Shown here: positions 8,057 to 15,413 of the stretch, one piece after another | How positions within the stretch are numbered: the stretch's first letter is position 1 | Layout: every line of letters begins with the position of its first letter | Assembly: GCF_030152825.1 (NCBI RefSeq) | Contig: NZ_JASLIP010000015.1 | Span: 1-20,256, forward strand | DNA: 20,256 bases | Origin: Corynebacterium sp. | GTDB taxonomy: Bacteria > Actinomycetota > Actinomycetes > Mycobacteriales > Mycobacteriaceae | Reading direction: 5' to 3' | Program-made: the position numbers and the translations under genes | The notes under the pieces: generated by a model | The model's input: only the letters and a program-made list of their open reading frames with translations | What the model was told of the DNA's origin: nothing | The model's database searches: none

Positions 8057-8062
8057 ATTTTA
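8057..8062 (-). promoter_or_regulatory. Candidate -10 of the serC promoter
   Basis: TAAAAT on the minus strand is close to the consensus TATAAT and would give a leader of about 70 nt before the serC ATG. No convincing -35 was found 17 bp further upstream. Confidence 0.4.
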
Positions 8063-8092
8063 GCGGGCGGCGTTCTGGGTGCCGCCATCCGC

Positions 8093-8165
8093 TGGGGGGT
8101 AGAGGCGGCGCTCCCCAAGAATGTCGCGTAGCTCACATATGACGTAGAATGCTGGGGTATCCCCA
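8093..8165. promoter_or_regulatory. Candidate RamA-like G/C-stretch sites in the serC-gltA intergenic region
   Basis: The control region holds TGGGGGGT (8093-8100), CTCCCCA (8111-8117) and a perfect palindrome TGGGG-TAT-CCCCA (8153-8165). The carbon-metabolism regulator RamA of corynebacteria recognises short stretches of four to six G or four to five C flanked by A/T, often in tandem, and gltA is a known type of target. That this applies here is inferred from motif shape and position only. A -10-like TAGAAT at 8145-8150 lies directly beside the palindrome. Confidence 0.35.
8145..8150 (+). promoter_or_regulatory. Candidate -10 of a gltA promoter
   Basis: TAGAAT matches the actinobacterial TANNNT form of the -10. 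It would give a leader of about 200 nt. A second possible hexamer, TACACT at 8290-8295, would give a leader of about 58 nt, so two gltA promoters are possible. Confidence 0.3.
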
Positions 8166-8220
8166 CGGCGCTGTGGAACGGCAGCGGCAGGGAACTTCAC
8201 TAGAGTCGCCTGGCGGCTCG

Positions 8221-8254
8221 GTGCCCGCTAATGCGGGCGCAGCACGCAAAGTTT
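8221..8254. promoter_or_regulatory. Hairpin and RamB-like motif upstream of gltA
   Basis: GCCCGC (8223-8228) pairs perfectly with GCGGGC (8233-8238) around a TAAT tetraloop and can be extended by two more pairs. Directly after it, GCAAAGTTT at 8246-8254 reads AAACTTTGC on the other strand. That resembles the core of the RamB consensus of corynebacteria, a repressor of acetate and citrate-synthase-related genes. Both readings rest on motif resemblance. Confidence 0.3.
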
Positions 8255-8359
8255 CAAGGTGTACGCCGCGAGACGAGCCACAAGCGCTATACACTGTTAG
8301 CTACGGACGTACTCCGCGTGTGGAGATATCGCACGTGAACTTTTAGAAAGGGATGGCAA

Positions 8360-9643
8360 TTGGCTACCGATAATCAGGACAAGGCCGTTCTCCACTACCC
8401 AGGTGGAGAGTACGAGATGGACATCGTCAAGGCGACCGAGGGTAACGACGGCGTCGCGCTTGGCAAGATGCTGGCCGAAACCGGTCTGACCACCCTGGAC
8501 CCTGGCTATGTGAACACGGGCTCCACCAAGTCCGAGATCACCTACATCGACGGCGCAAACGGCATTCTGCGTTACCGCGGTTACGACATCGCTGACCTGG
8601 CTAACAATGCCACCTTCAACGAGGTCTCCTACCTGTTGATCAACGGCGAGCTGCCGAACCAGGATGAGCTCGAGGAGTTCTCCGAGCGCATCCGCCGCCA
8701 CACCCTCCTGGACGAGGACTTCAAGGCCGCATTCCGCGTCTTCCCGCGCGACGCTCACCCGATGAGCGTGCTGGCATCCTCCGTGAACATTCTGTCCACC
8801 TACTACCAGGACGATCTGGATCCGCGTGACCCGGAGAAGCAGCAGCTGAACACCTACCGCCTCATGGCGAAGGTCCCGATGCTGGCCGCCTACGCTTACC
8901 GCGCAGCCCAGGGTAAGCCGTACATGTACCCGGACAATTCCCTGAACGCTCGCGAGAACTTCCTGCGCAGCATGTTCGGCTACCCGACCGAGCCTTACGA
9001 GGTTGACCCGGTCGTCGTCGACGCGCTCGATAAGCTGCTGATCCTGCACGCTGACCACGAGCAGAACTGCTCCACCTCCACGGTCCGCATGGTCGGTTCT
9101 TCCGACGCCAACATGTTCGCTTCTGTCGCCGGTGGCATCAACGCGCTGTCTGGTCCGCTGCACGGTGGTGCTAACCAGGCCGTTCTGGAGATGCTCGAGG
9201 ACATCCACGCGAACGGCGACAACGCCGACGAGTTCATGACCAAGGTCAAGAACAAGGAAGACGGCGTGAAGCTGATGGGCTTCGGCCACCGCGTCTACAA
9301 GAACTACGACCCGCGCGCGGCAATCGTGAAGGAGTCCGCTCACCAGATCCTGGATCACCTGGGCGGTGACCACCTCCTGGACCTGGCTATGAAGCTGGAG
9401 GACATTGCGCTGAACGATGACTACTTTATCGAGCGCAAGCTGTACCCGAACGTCGACTTCTACACCGGCCTGATCTACCGCGCGATGGGCTTCCCGACCG
9501 ACTTCTTCACGGTCCTGTTCGCAATCGGCCGTCTGCCGGGCTGGATCGCTCACTACCTGGAGCAGGTCAACGACCCGACCGCGCGCATCAACCGCCCGCG
9601 TCAGATCTACACCGGCCAGGGCGAGCGCAAGCTCAACCGCTAA
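8360..9643 (+). CDS. gltA: Citrate synthase
   Basis: The 427-residue enzyme condenses oxaloacetate and acetyl-CoA to citrate, the entry of the TCA cycle. It is very close to corynebacterial GltA along its whole length. Expected active-site residues are His268 (GPLHGGANQ), His310 (GFGHRVYK) and Asp366 (NVDFYTG), with ADHEQNCSTSTVR (231-243) and RPRQIYTG near the end. The start is the rare codon TTG at 8360, preceded by AGAAAGGG (8345-8352). The overlapping ATG at 8353 is out of frame and stops after six codons, and the in-frame sequence upstream reaches a stop at 8336 with no other start. It is divergent from serC, and its codon use looks highly biased, as in a highly expressed gene. A strong terminator follows. 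Confidence 0.97.
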   Translation: MATDNQDKAVLHYPGGEYEMDIVKATEGNDGVALGKMLAETGLTTLDPGYVNTGSTKSEITYIDGANGILRYRGYDIADLANNATFNEVSYLLINGELPNQDELEEFSERIRRHTLLDEDFKAAFRVFPRDAHPMSVLASSVNILSTYYQDDLDPRDPEKQQLNTYRLMAKVPMLAAYAYRAAQGKPYMYPDNSLNARENFLRSMFGYPTEPYEVDPVVVDALDKLLILHADHEQNCSTSTVRMVGSSDANMFASVAGGINALSGPLHGGANQAVLEMLEDIHANGDNADEFMTKVKNKEDGVKLMGFGHRVYKNYDPRAAIVKESAHQILDHLGGDHLLDLAMKLEDIALNDDYFIERKLYPNVDFYTGLIYRAMGFPTDFFTVLFAIGRLPGWIAHYLEQVNDPTARINRPRQIYTGQGERKLNR

Positions 9644-9714
9644 TTGCTGCTAGCCGGGCCGCGTGAGAACGTGGTTCGCGTCAGCTACGTCGGCTACGTA
9701 CAGTCGGCGCTGTG

Positions 9715-9755
9715 ACACCCCGCCTCCTGCACATGGGCAGGGGCGGGGTGTTTTA
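9715..9755 (+). terminator. Rho-independent terminator after gltA
   Basis: ACACCCCGCC (9715-9724) pairs perfectly with GGCGGGGTGT (9742-9751). The inner TCCTGC/GGGCAG partly extends the stem around an ACAT loop, and TTTT follows. This should end most gltA transcripts, leaving fkbA to its own promoter or to read-through. Confidence 0.88.
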
Positions 9756-9808
9756 TGAGAATAAAACTTGCCGGTTTGTGATGGCCGGTGTGAGGAGAGT
9801 GGCAAAGA

Positions 9809-10168
9809 ATGTCGAAGCCGCAGATTGACGCCGGGGCTGGCTCGGCGCCTGAGGAGCTCGTGATCGAGGACCTGGTGGTCGGCGACGGTGCTGAGGCCGT
9901 GCCGGGCGGCATGGTGGAGGTGCACTACGTGGGCGTGGACTTCGAGACCGGCCAGGAGTTCGATTCCTCCTGGGACCGCGGTGAGTCGATCCAGTTCCCG
10001 CTCTCGGGCCTGATCGCTGGTTGGCAGGAGGGCATCCCGGGCATGAAGGCGGGTGGCCGCCGGAAGCTGACGATCCCGCCGGCGCTGGCTTATGGCCCGG
10101 CCGGTACCCCGCACCCCCTCGCGGGCCGTACGTTGGTCTTCGTCATCGATCTCATCGATGCGAAGTAA
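9809..10168 (+). CDS. fkbA: FKBP-type peptidyl-prolyl cis-trans isomerase
   Basis: The 119-residue protein is a single cytoplasmic FKBP domain that catalyses cis-trans isomerisation of prolyl bonds. The typical pocket residues are present: Tyr40 (VEVHYVG), Phe51-Asp52 (GQEFDSS), Phe63, Trp72 (LIAGWQEGIPGMK) and Tyr95 (PALAYG). The C-terminal strand TLVFVIDLIDA is normal. No signal peptide is seen, and the length is that of a stand-alone domain. The ATG at 9809 has GAGGAG at 9792-9797, a somewhat long spacing of 11 nt. It lies between the gltA terminator and two further hairpins, so it is probably monocistronic. The position directly behind citrate synthase appears to be common in corynebacteria. 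Confidence 0.93.
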   Translation: MSKPQIDAGAGSAPEELVIEDLVVGDGAEAVPGGMVEVHYVGVDFETGQEFDSSWDRGESIQFPLSGLIAGWQEGIPGMKAGGRRKLTIPPALAYGPAGTPHPLAGRTLVFVIDLIDAK

Positions 10169-10208
10169 CTAGCACAGCGTCACCCCCCCCTAAAGCGACG
10201 CTGGCTAG
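10169..10208 (+). terminator. Hairpin directly after fkbA
   Basis: CTAGCACAGCGTC (10169-10181) pairs with GACGCTGGCTAG (10197-10208) with one bulged base, around a C-rich loop. It starts right at the fkbA stop. There is no U-tract, so it may be an RNA-stabilising 3' hairpin or part of a tandem terminator with the next one. Confidence 0.5.
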
Positions 10209-10220
10209 CTACAGCGCACG

Positions 10221-10262
10221 CAACCCCCGCCTGGTTCTCGAGGGTCCAAGCGGGGGTTGTTC
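10221..10262 (+). terminator. Rho-independent terminator of fkbA, left flank of the iron module
   Basis: CAACCCCCGC (10221-10230) is perfectly complementary to GCGGGGGTTG (10250-10259), followed by TTCT. The left arm and loop start share AACCCCCGCCTGG with the terminator at 15493-15538. Confidence 0.82.
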
Positions 10263-10355
10263 TGTGTATGTGCCGCGGTGGGTCTCGGTGCTGGTCCCTG
10301 GGGTTGAAGCTGATCTAGTTTTTTGGTCTTCGCGATCATCAGGCAAGGGTAGGCA

Positions 10356-10384
10356 TTGTATGGTTAGGCTACCCTTGGTATTAT
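10356..10384 (+). promoter_or_regulatory. Promoter of the siderophore operon with overlapping DtxR-like iron box
   Basis: TTGTAT (10356-10361) and TATTAT (10379-10384) are separated by exactly 17 bp, forming a good promoter. The 19-mer at 10359-10377 (TATGGTTAGGCTACCCTTG) agrees with the DtxR consensus TTAGGTTAGGCTAACCTAA at 14 of 19 positions and fills the spacer. Iron-loaded DtxR bound here would block RNA polymerase, so the operon should be induced by iron starvation. Transcription would start near 10391, about 125 nt before the first gene. Confidence 0.72.
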
Positions 10385-10422
10385 GGCTGGGGTTGTTGAG
10401 TGACATGCTGTGTTCGTGGCCT

Positions 10423-10448
10423 TCCGGAGTATTTTTTCCGGATCTTTT
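10423..10448 (+). promoter_or_regulatory. Small hairpin with T-rich tail in the siderophore operon leader
   Basis: TCCGGA (10423-10428) and TCCGGA (10437-10442), itself palindromic, can pair around GTATTTTT, followed by TCTTTT (10443-10448). It lies in the predicted 125-nt leader. It could act as a weak attenuator, but a six-pair stem is modest and chance is possible. Confidence 0.25.
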
Positions 10449-10515
10449 GGGTCGCTTATACCGTTCAGTCTCTTGGCAGCCGATACGTCATAAAATCTCA
10501 CACTTTAAGGCCGAC

Positions 10516-11469
10516 ATGTTCCTGAAGAAGAATCTGAGCCGCCGCTCGGCTATCAAGACCACAGCAGCCCTGGCTGTATCCGCCCTCGTTCTCACCGGTT
10601 GCGCGCGAGGGGAAGAGCAGGCCTCAGAAGGGGAAGGGGCAGGCAATGAGCGGATCGCGGCAGTTGGTCTCGGGGACGCCGATACACTGCTCGCTCTCGG
10701 AATCCAGCCTGTCCTGGTAGCGCCGTGGGGTGCGGAGGGCGATGTGGATGCCTCGGGCGTTGGCCCATGGGCAACTGACAAGCTTGGTGACGAGAAGCCA
10801 GAAACTGTCTACGGCACCGGTACCGGCTTTACTGCTGAAGTTCTGGAAAAGATTTCGGCTGCCGATCCCGACAAGATCATCGCTGTGAACAACGCCGTGG
10901 ATGAGCAGGCGAAGAAGGCTCTCAACGACATTGCCCCAACCACCGTCAAGCCAGAGGGGACGACGGACTGGCAGATCCCGTGGCGAGACCAGGTAACCCA
11001 GATCGCGGGGGCTGTGGATAAGAAGGAGGAGGGGGACAAGCTCGTCGAGGAGACGCAGAAGGCTTTCGAGGATTTCCAAAAGCAGCACCCTGAGCTCAAG
11101 GGCAAGCGTGCAGCTATCGTCATGCCCTACGACGGCAAGATTGGCCTATACACTTCCGGCGATGGTCGAGGACAGTTCATCGAGAACTTGGGCTTCGACA
11201 TTCCGAAGGAGCTGGAAGGCAACGGCGGTGAGTTCTACCGCGACATCGCTCCCGAGAATTACAACGAGCTCAACAACGTGGATCACCTCTTTGTGCTCGA
11301 TTACCAGGGGGCGGCAGAAACTCTGAAGAAGGATCCAACCTTCAGCAAGCTCGAGGTAGTTCGCGAGGGCAAGGTGTACTGGATGGAGGAAAATGTCGGT
11401 AACGCGATGAGCATGCCCAACCCCCTGACCATCCCGTGGGCCGTCGAGAAGTTCTCCGACGCGGTCTAG
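10516..11469 (+). CDS. Iron-siderophore ABC transporter substrate-binding lipoprotein (FepB-like)
   Basis: The 317-residue protein is a periplasmic-binding-protein-like lipoprotein of the ferric siderophore class (PF01497 type). It would capture iron-siderophore outside the membrane and hand it to the permeases encoded next. The signal peptide carries SRRSAIK (8-14), close to the Tat consensus SRRxFLK, then a hydrophobic stretch and lipobox LTGC with Cys29. Family features include an ALGIQPVLVAPWG segment (about 58-70) and a YGTGTGFTAEVLEKISAADPD region. AAGG (10507-10510) precedes the ATG. Upstream in-frame starts would run through the promoter and terminator region and were rejected. It is the first gene of the operon and is preceded by a DtxR-like box. 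The ligand is unknown. Confidence 0.92.
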   Translation: MFLKKNLSRRSAIKTTAALAVSALVLTGCARGEEQASEGEGAGNERIAAVGLGDADTLLALGIQPVLVAPWGAEGDVDASGVGPWATDKLGDEKPETVYGTGTGFTAEVLEKISAADPDKIIAVNNAVDEQAKKALNDIAPTTVKPEGTTDWQIPWRDQVTQIAGAVDKKEEGDKLVEETQKAFEDFQKQHPELKGKRAAIVMPYDGKIGLYTSGDGRGQFIENLGFDIPKELEGNGGEFYRDIAPENYNELNNVDHLFVLDYQGAAETLKKDPTFSKLEVVREGKVYWMEENVGNAMSMPNPLTIPWAVEKFSDAV

Positions 11470-11482
11470 CTGCAGAAGCTCT

Positions 11483-12583
11483 GTGATTAAAGCGCTCTCA
11501 CCGCTCGCCTCTCCCGCACAACGCCTACGTGGGGGTGCGGGAGCTAGGCGTACCCTGTCCGTTGTCGCGGTTACGCTTGGCGCACTGGTTTTTCTGGTGC
11601 TTTTGATGATTGCCTCCCTGTACCTAGGGGCCCGCAGCCTGTCGATGGGGGAGGTCACCAGCATCCTCCTGCACGGGCCGCACCACGCGCCACATTCCAC
11701 CGCTGGCGCAGAGCAGGAAGGGATTATTTGGGACCTGCGCGTGCCCCGCACTCTCTTGGCTGTGTTCGCGGGCGCAGCCCTCGCCATGGCGGGAGCGATT
11801 GCGCAGAGCTGGACACGCAACCCCTTGGCGGACCCCGGCATCATCGGTGTCAACGCCGGCGCGGGATTCGCGGTCGCCGTCTCACTCACCGTGGGATGGG
11901 CGACGACGGTCGGGCACCGGGCAGTGGCAGGGCTTATCGGTGCGGCCATTGCCGCGCTGGTCGTCCTGCTTATCTCCCGGGTCTCCCGCGACCCATTGAC
12001 GCTGGTGCTCGTAGGTGTCGGCGTCACCTTCACCCTGCAAGCGGCCACGAATATGCTGAGCCTCTATTCCTCCGACACCCTGGAGGGACTGCGACGCTGG
12101 ACCGTCGGCTCCACCGCAGGGCGCGGTATGGATGACGTGCTGCTGGCTGCTGTCGGCCTAGCCCTCGGGGCGCTGTGCGCGGCGTTAGCGGCACGGCCAC
12201 TGGACCTTCTGGCCATGGGCGAGGATGCGGCTCGTTCCCTGGGTGGCTCGCCCGCCCGAGCACGTCTGCTCGCCGCCGCTGCGGTGGTCATTCTTGCCGG
12301 TTCGGCGACAGCCACCGTGGGGCTTGTTACTTTCGTGGGCTTTGCCGTACCGCATTTGCTGCGGCCTGTCACCGGCCCTGGGCTTACGCGCTTGCTGGTG
12401 CCAACCGCGGTGGTAGGCGGCGCTGCCACGTTATTGGCAGACATTGTTGGTCGTTTCGTGCTGCAGCCGAATGAACTCGAGATGTCGATTGTTCTGGCTA
12501 TCGGCTGTGCGCCCATTATGGTCGCGGCGGTTCGTCGCCGGAGAGGCATTTCGGGCTCGAAAGACGCGGAGGTGGCAGTGTGA
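11483..12583 (+). CDS. FecCD-family iron-siderophore ABC permease, first subunit
   Basis: The 366-residue membrane protein is a BtuC/FecCD-type permease subunit forming half of the siderophore channel. Family signatures are WDLRVPRTLLAVFAGAALAM (about 85-104) and TRNPLADPGIIGVNAGAGFA (about 112-131). A later block with GLVTFVGFAVPHLLRP is the coupling region contacting the ATPase. About ten hydrophobic helices are expected, and the length is normal. The start is GTG at 11483, 13 bp behind the binding-protein gene, with only a weak ribosome site. Its stop overlaps the next gene's GTG by four bases, so translation of the two permeases is coupled. Confidence 0.92.
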   Translation: MIKALSPLASPAQRLRGGAGARRTLSVVAVTLGALVFLVLLMIASLYLGARSLSMGEVTSILLHGPHHAPHSTAGAEQEGIIWDLRVPRTLLAVFAGAALAMAGAIAQSWTRNPLADPGIIGVNAGAGFAVAVSLTVGWATTVGHRAVAGLIGAAIAALVVLLISRVSRDPLTLVLVGVGVTFTLQAATNMLSLYSSDTLEGLRRWTVGSTAGRGMDDVLLAAVGLALGALCAALAARPLDLLAMGEDAARSLGGSPARARLLAAAAVVILAGSATATVGLVTFVGFAVPHLLRPVTGPGLTRLLVPTAVVGGAATLLADIVGRFVLQPNELEMSIVLAIGCAPIMVAAVRRRRGISGSKDAEVAV

Positions 12584-13632
12584 GCGGGATGACGGCATTG
12601 CACGCAGTCAAGCGCGCTCGCACCAGGCGTATCTTCCTGGCGACATTAGGCTTCGCCGCCGCCACGGTGCTGTGTTATCTCCTCATTCTTGGGCAGGGGG
12701 CTGTGAAGCTCAGCCCGGCTGAGGTGCTTGATGTTCTCACCGGTGGCGGTACGCGCCAAGCGATCAACGTTGTGTGGGATCTGCGCCTTCCCGTCGCCAT
12801 CGCCACCGTCGTGGTTGGCGCGGCCCTGGGGCTCGCCGGATCATGGACTCAAGCCATGGCCCGCAACCCGCTAGCCAGCCCCGATATTCTCGGCGTTTCC
12901 GGGGGCGCAGCAGTGCTTGTTGTTGCGGGCACAGTGCTTGCCCGACCGGCATGGAGCGAGGGCATCCCGACGTTTTGGTGGCGTGCGGGGCTCGCCCTCA
13001 TCGGCTCCCTGGTGATTGTCGCGCTGCTTATGCTGCTCGGTGGCTTTGGCACCTCACAGCGCGTGGTGCTGATTGGCCTGGCGCTTTCTTTTCTGACGCA
13101 GGCCTTGGTGCAGTACCTTTTGCTCAAAGCGGAGCTGACCCGTGCTGCCGATGCCCAAACGTGGCTAGCTGGTTCTACCGGCTTCGTACGCACCGAAGCG
13201 TTGCTGCCCATGGTGTTGGGCATGCTGCCTTTCGTGGTCTTGGGGCTCGTCGTCGCTGTCGATCTTCCGCTTTTTGCTCATGACGACGCCACCGCTTCCA
13301 CCCTTGGCGTGAATGTCGCTCGGGTGCGCTCGATCTTGCTTATCGCAGCGACGGGCATCGTTGCGGTCGTGGTTTCCTTTGTTGGCCCCATCGGATTTAT
13401 CGCGTTGCTGGCTCCTCAGTTGGCCAAGTTGGTGGCCGGCACCCCTACACCTCATTCGTTGTGTTCGGCTGTTGCGGGATCCGCGCTCATGGCCGTGTGC
13501 GCGGTGGTGGCAGGTGCGTTGCCCTTTACTGCTCCTGTGGGTTTGGTGACCGCGATTATCGGCGGACCTGCGCTGATTTGGTTGGTGTGGTTGGCCGCGC
13601 GTCGCGGAACTGTGAAAGGAATGATCCAATGA
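12580..13632 (+). CDS. FecCD-family iron-siderophore ABC permease, second subunit
   Basis: The 350-residue membrane protein is the second FecCD-type permease and should pair with the first in a heterodimer. Signatures are WDLRLPVAIATVVVGAALGL, MARNPLASPDILGVSGGAAV and FVGPIGFIALLAPQLAK, the ATPase-coupling region. The start is GTG at 12580 with GGAGG at 12568-12572, and it overlaps the upstream stop by four bases (GTGA). An ATG three codons downstream (12589) is an alternative but lacks its own site. Its stop overlaps the ATG of the ATPase gene by four bases (ATGA), so the three transporter genes are tightly coupled. Confidence 0.92.
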   Translation: MSGMTALHAVKRARTRRIFLATLGFAAATVLCYLLILGQGAVKLSPAEVLDVLTGGGTRQAINVVWDLRLPVAIATVVVGAALGLAGSWTQAMARNPLASPDILGVSGGAAVLVVAGTVLARPAWSEGIPTFWWRAGLALIGSLVIVALLMLLGGFGTSQRVVLIGLALSFLTQALVQYLLLKAELTRAADAQTWLAGSTGFVRTEALLPMVLGMLPFVVLGLVVAVDLPLFAHDDATASTLGVNVARVRSILLIAATGIVAVVVSFVGPIGFIALLAPQLAKLVAGTPTPHSLCSAVAGSALMAVCAVVAGALPFTAPVGLVTAIIGGPALIWLVWLAARRGTVKGMIQ

Positions 13633-14438
13633 GTATGCGAGTCGAGCACGTGACGGCCGGCTACAGCGAGGACCGGAGCATCGTTAAGGATGTCTCTTTT
13701 AAAGCGCAGCCGGGTCAGGTCACGACGCTGCTGGGGCCCAATGGCTGTGGCAAGTCCACCCTGCTCAAGGCGCTGTCCAGGCTTCTCGTTCCCAGCCAGG
13801 GGCGGGTGCTCGTCGGGGATAAGGACGTCCACAGCTTGGGCGCTCGCGAGGCAGCTCGGCTCATCGCGCTCTTGCCGCAACATCCGATCTGCCCGCCGGG
13901 GCTGACGGTAGGGGAGCTGGTGGAGCGTGGGAGGCACCCCTACCGGCGCGCGTTGTGGGGTGGGAGCGAATCACCCTCCGAGGACCGGAAGAAGGTGCGG
14001 GAAGCGTTGGAGAAAACAGCGACTGACCACCTTGCCGCTCGTGATGTGGCGGCGCTCTCTGGCGGCCAGAGGCAGCGCGTCTGGATGGCGATGGTGCTGG
14101 CGCAGGATACGCCAGTCGTGTTGCTGGATGAGCCGACGACTTACCTAGACCCAGCGCATGCGATGGAGATCCTGGGGGTCGTGCGTGAGCTTGCTCGGGA
14201 GGGCAAGACAGTTGTGACGGTGCTGCACGACCTCAGCCTGGCTGGCGCCTTCAGTGACACCATGATCGTGATGAAGGACGGGAAAAAAATCGCGCAGGGC
14301 ACACCGCGGGAAGCGCTCACGGAGGATGTGCTCCACGAGGCCTATGGCCTGCGCGCTGAGGTGTGGGAGGACCCCCGTGGCACAGCGCCGATCATCGTGC
14401 CACGAGGAGTCGTCGATAGCCCCGCCCAGACCTCCTAG
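13629..14438 (+). CDS. Iron-siderophore ABC transporter ATP-binding protein (FepC/FecE-like)
   Basis: The 269-residue ATPase powers the siderophore importer from the cytoplasmic face. All motifs are intact: Walker A GPNGCGKST (36-44), Q-loop Gln84 (LLPQHP), signature LSGGQRQR (143-150), Walker B VVLLDEPTTYLD (163-174) and the switch His200 (VLHDLSLA). The spacer containing GLTVGELVERGRHPYR (91-106) is typical of the FepC class. The ATG at 13629 overlaps the permease stop and is preceded by GAAAGGA. The C-terminus is slightly extended (PRGVVDSPAQTS) with no recognised domain. It is the last gene of the operon and is convergent with the siderophore-interacting protein gene. No strong terminator was found in the 56-bp gap. 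Confidence 0.95.
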   Translation: MSMRVEHVTAGYSEDRSIVKDVSFKAQPGQVTTLLGPNGCGKSTLLKALSRLLVPSQGRVLVGDKDVHSLGAREAARLIALLPQHPICPPGLTVGELVERGRHPYRRALWGGSESPSEDRKKVREALEKTATDHLAARDVAALSGGQRQRVWMAMVLAQDTPVVLLDEPTTYLDPAHAMEILGVVRELAREGKTVVTVLHDLSLAGAFSDTMIVMKDGKKIAQGTPREALTEDVLHEAYGLRAEVWEDPRGTAPIIVPRGVVDSPAQTS

Positions 14439-14494
14439 CGCACGCCGCTAAGGGCAGTGGCTAGGTGCTCTGGGTTGGCGTCATCTGACCCGAG

Positions 14495-15397
14495 CTAAGG
14501 GCGAGCGCTGCCGATGAACCAGTACGGGCACCATTGCACGGAGGCGCTCTTAAGACCCCACGAGTGAATAGCGTGGTGCCGTACCTCTTTGCAGAGATCT
14601 CCTTCGCCCGCGACCCAGACATATGACGCGCGGGTGGCGGCGTGCTTGGCCTCGTCGAGTTGGCGAAGGTGCGACAGGGTGGCGCCGCTGAACTCTGTGG
14701 TGGGGCAGAGAATAACTTTTAGGCTGCCTACCTTGTCCTCCCAGTGTTCCCGTAGCAGCGGTTCCAGGTCGTGCTGGCTTTCAGCAAGCACAATCACGTG
14801 CAACTCGGGTAACTGTTCGGGCGCGAAGGTCTGCGTGTACTCCAGGATGGCCCGGAGGGAAGGTACCGCTGAGGGGTCAGCAATCAAGCTCTGGGAAGCC
14901 TGCTTACGATGCCACAGGCCCTGGCATGTCCACAAAGCGACGTCATCGCCGATGCGGGCGCTCAATGCCCACGCAAGCCCGGGGCCGATGTGCTCGTCAT
15001 CAGGGCTGCTCATGCCGTGCGTAACCACATCGAAAGTGAGGATTCCACGTTCGGAATCAAGTGTTCGGACGGTATACCAACGCAGATTCGGGCGCCGCCC
15101 CTCCGACATAGCCGCCACCCTGGCGCGGATGTTAATGCCACCATCGTGATCTGGAAGGTGCAGCTGCGCGCCGGGGGTCGGGGGCATAAGGAGGCCAAAG
15201 AACTCATCGGGACCCGAGAGTTGGAAACCATTTAGTTCGGGGGACTGGATGGCGATCCGGCGCAAATTCTTTGCCGGAGCGCTGATGCTGCACACCTCAG
15301 CGCGGATGATGCGATGACCGCGCTCGCTTGGGGTATCGAGCAGCTGGTGATCAGCGTATGAAGCGGGCCGGGTGGCGCTGATCGCGAGGGGTTCCAT
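14495..15397 (-). CDS. Siderophore-interacting protein (FAD-dependent ferric-siderophore reductase)
   Basis: The 300-residue protein belongs to the siderophore-interacting protein (SIP/ViuB) family. Its members use FAD and NAD(P)H or ferredoxin to reduce Fe(III) from imported siderophores in the cytoplasm. Visible motifs are the flavin-binding RWYTVR (106-111), FDVVTHG (122-128), GPGLAWA (138-144, family form GPAAxWA), and LIADPSAVPSLRAILE (171-186) of the nucleotide-binding lobe. The C-terminus has CPYWFIG where most members have a YWRxG form; the Arg is replaced by Phe. The start at 15397 lies about 25 bp from a DtxR-like box. It is convergent with the import operon, so the two units would meet functionally: uptake on one strand, iron release on the other. 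Confidence 0.9.
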   Translation of the reverse strand: MEPLAISATRPASYADHQLLDTPSERGHRIIRAEVCSISAPAKNLRRIAIQSPELNGFQLSGPDEFFGLLMPPTPGAQLHLPDHDGGINIRARVAAMSEGRRPNLRWYTVRTLDSERGILTFDVVTHGMSSPDDEHIGPGLAWALSARIGDDVALWTCQGLWHRKQASQSLIADPSAVPSLRAILEYTQTFAPEQLPELHVIVLAESQHDLEPLLREHWEDKVGSLKVILCPTTEFSGATLSHLRQLDEAKHAATRASYVWVAGEGDLCKEVRHHAIHSWGLKSASVQWCPYWFIGSARP

Positions 15398-15413
15398 GGT
15401 GTTCTGGGGCTAC

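Noticed and set aside
8320..8340. Possible GlxR (CRP-like) site TGTGGAGATATCGCAC before gltA
   Set aside because: Only the first half-site matches TGTGA-N6-TCACA; the second half and centre do not.
8149..8346. Short plus-strand open frame in the gltA control region
   Set aside because: No ribosome site and no recognisable protein; the interval is better explained as regulatory DNA.
8297..9553. Long minus-strand open frame (418 codons) across gltA
   Set aside because: It lies on the opposite strand of an unmistakable citrate synthase and has no domain; this is a codon-bias artefact.
10021..10515. Upstream in-frame extension of the siderophore binding protein
   Set aside because: It would overlap fkbA and run through the terminator and iron box; the lipoprotein signal starts cleanly at 10516.
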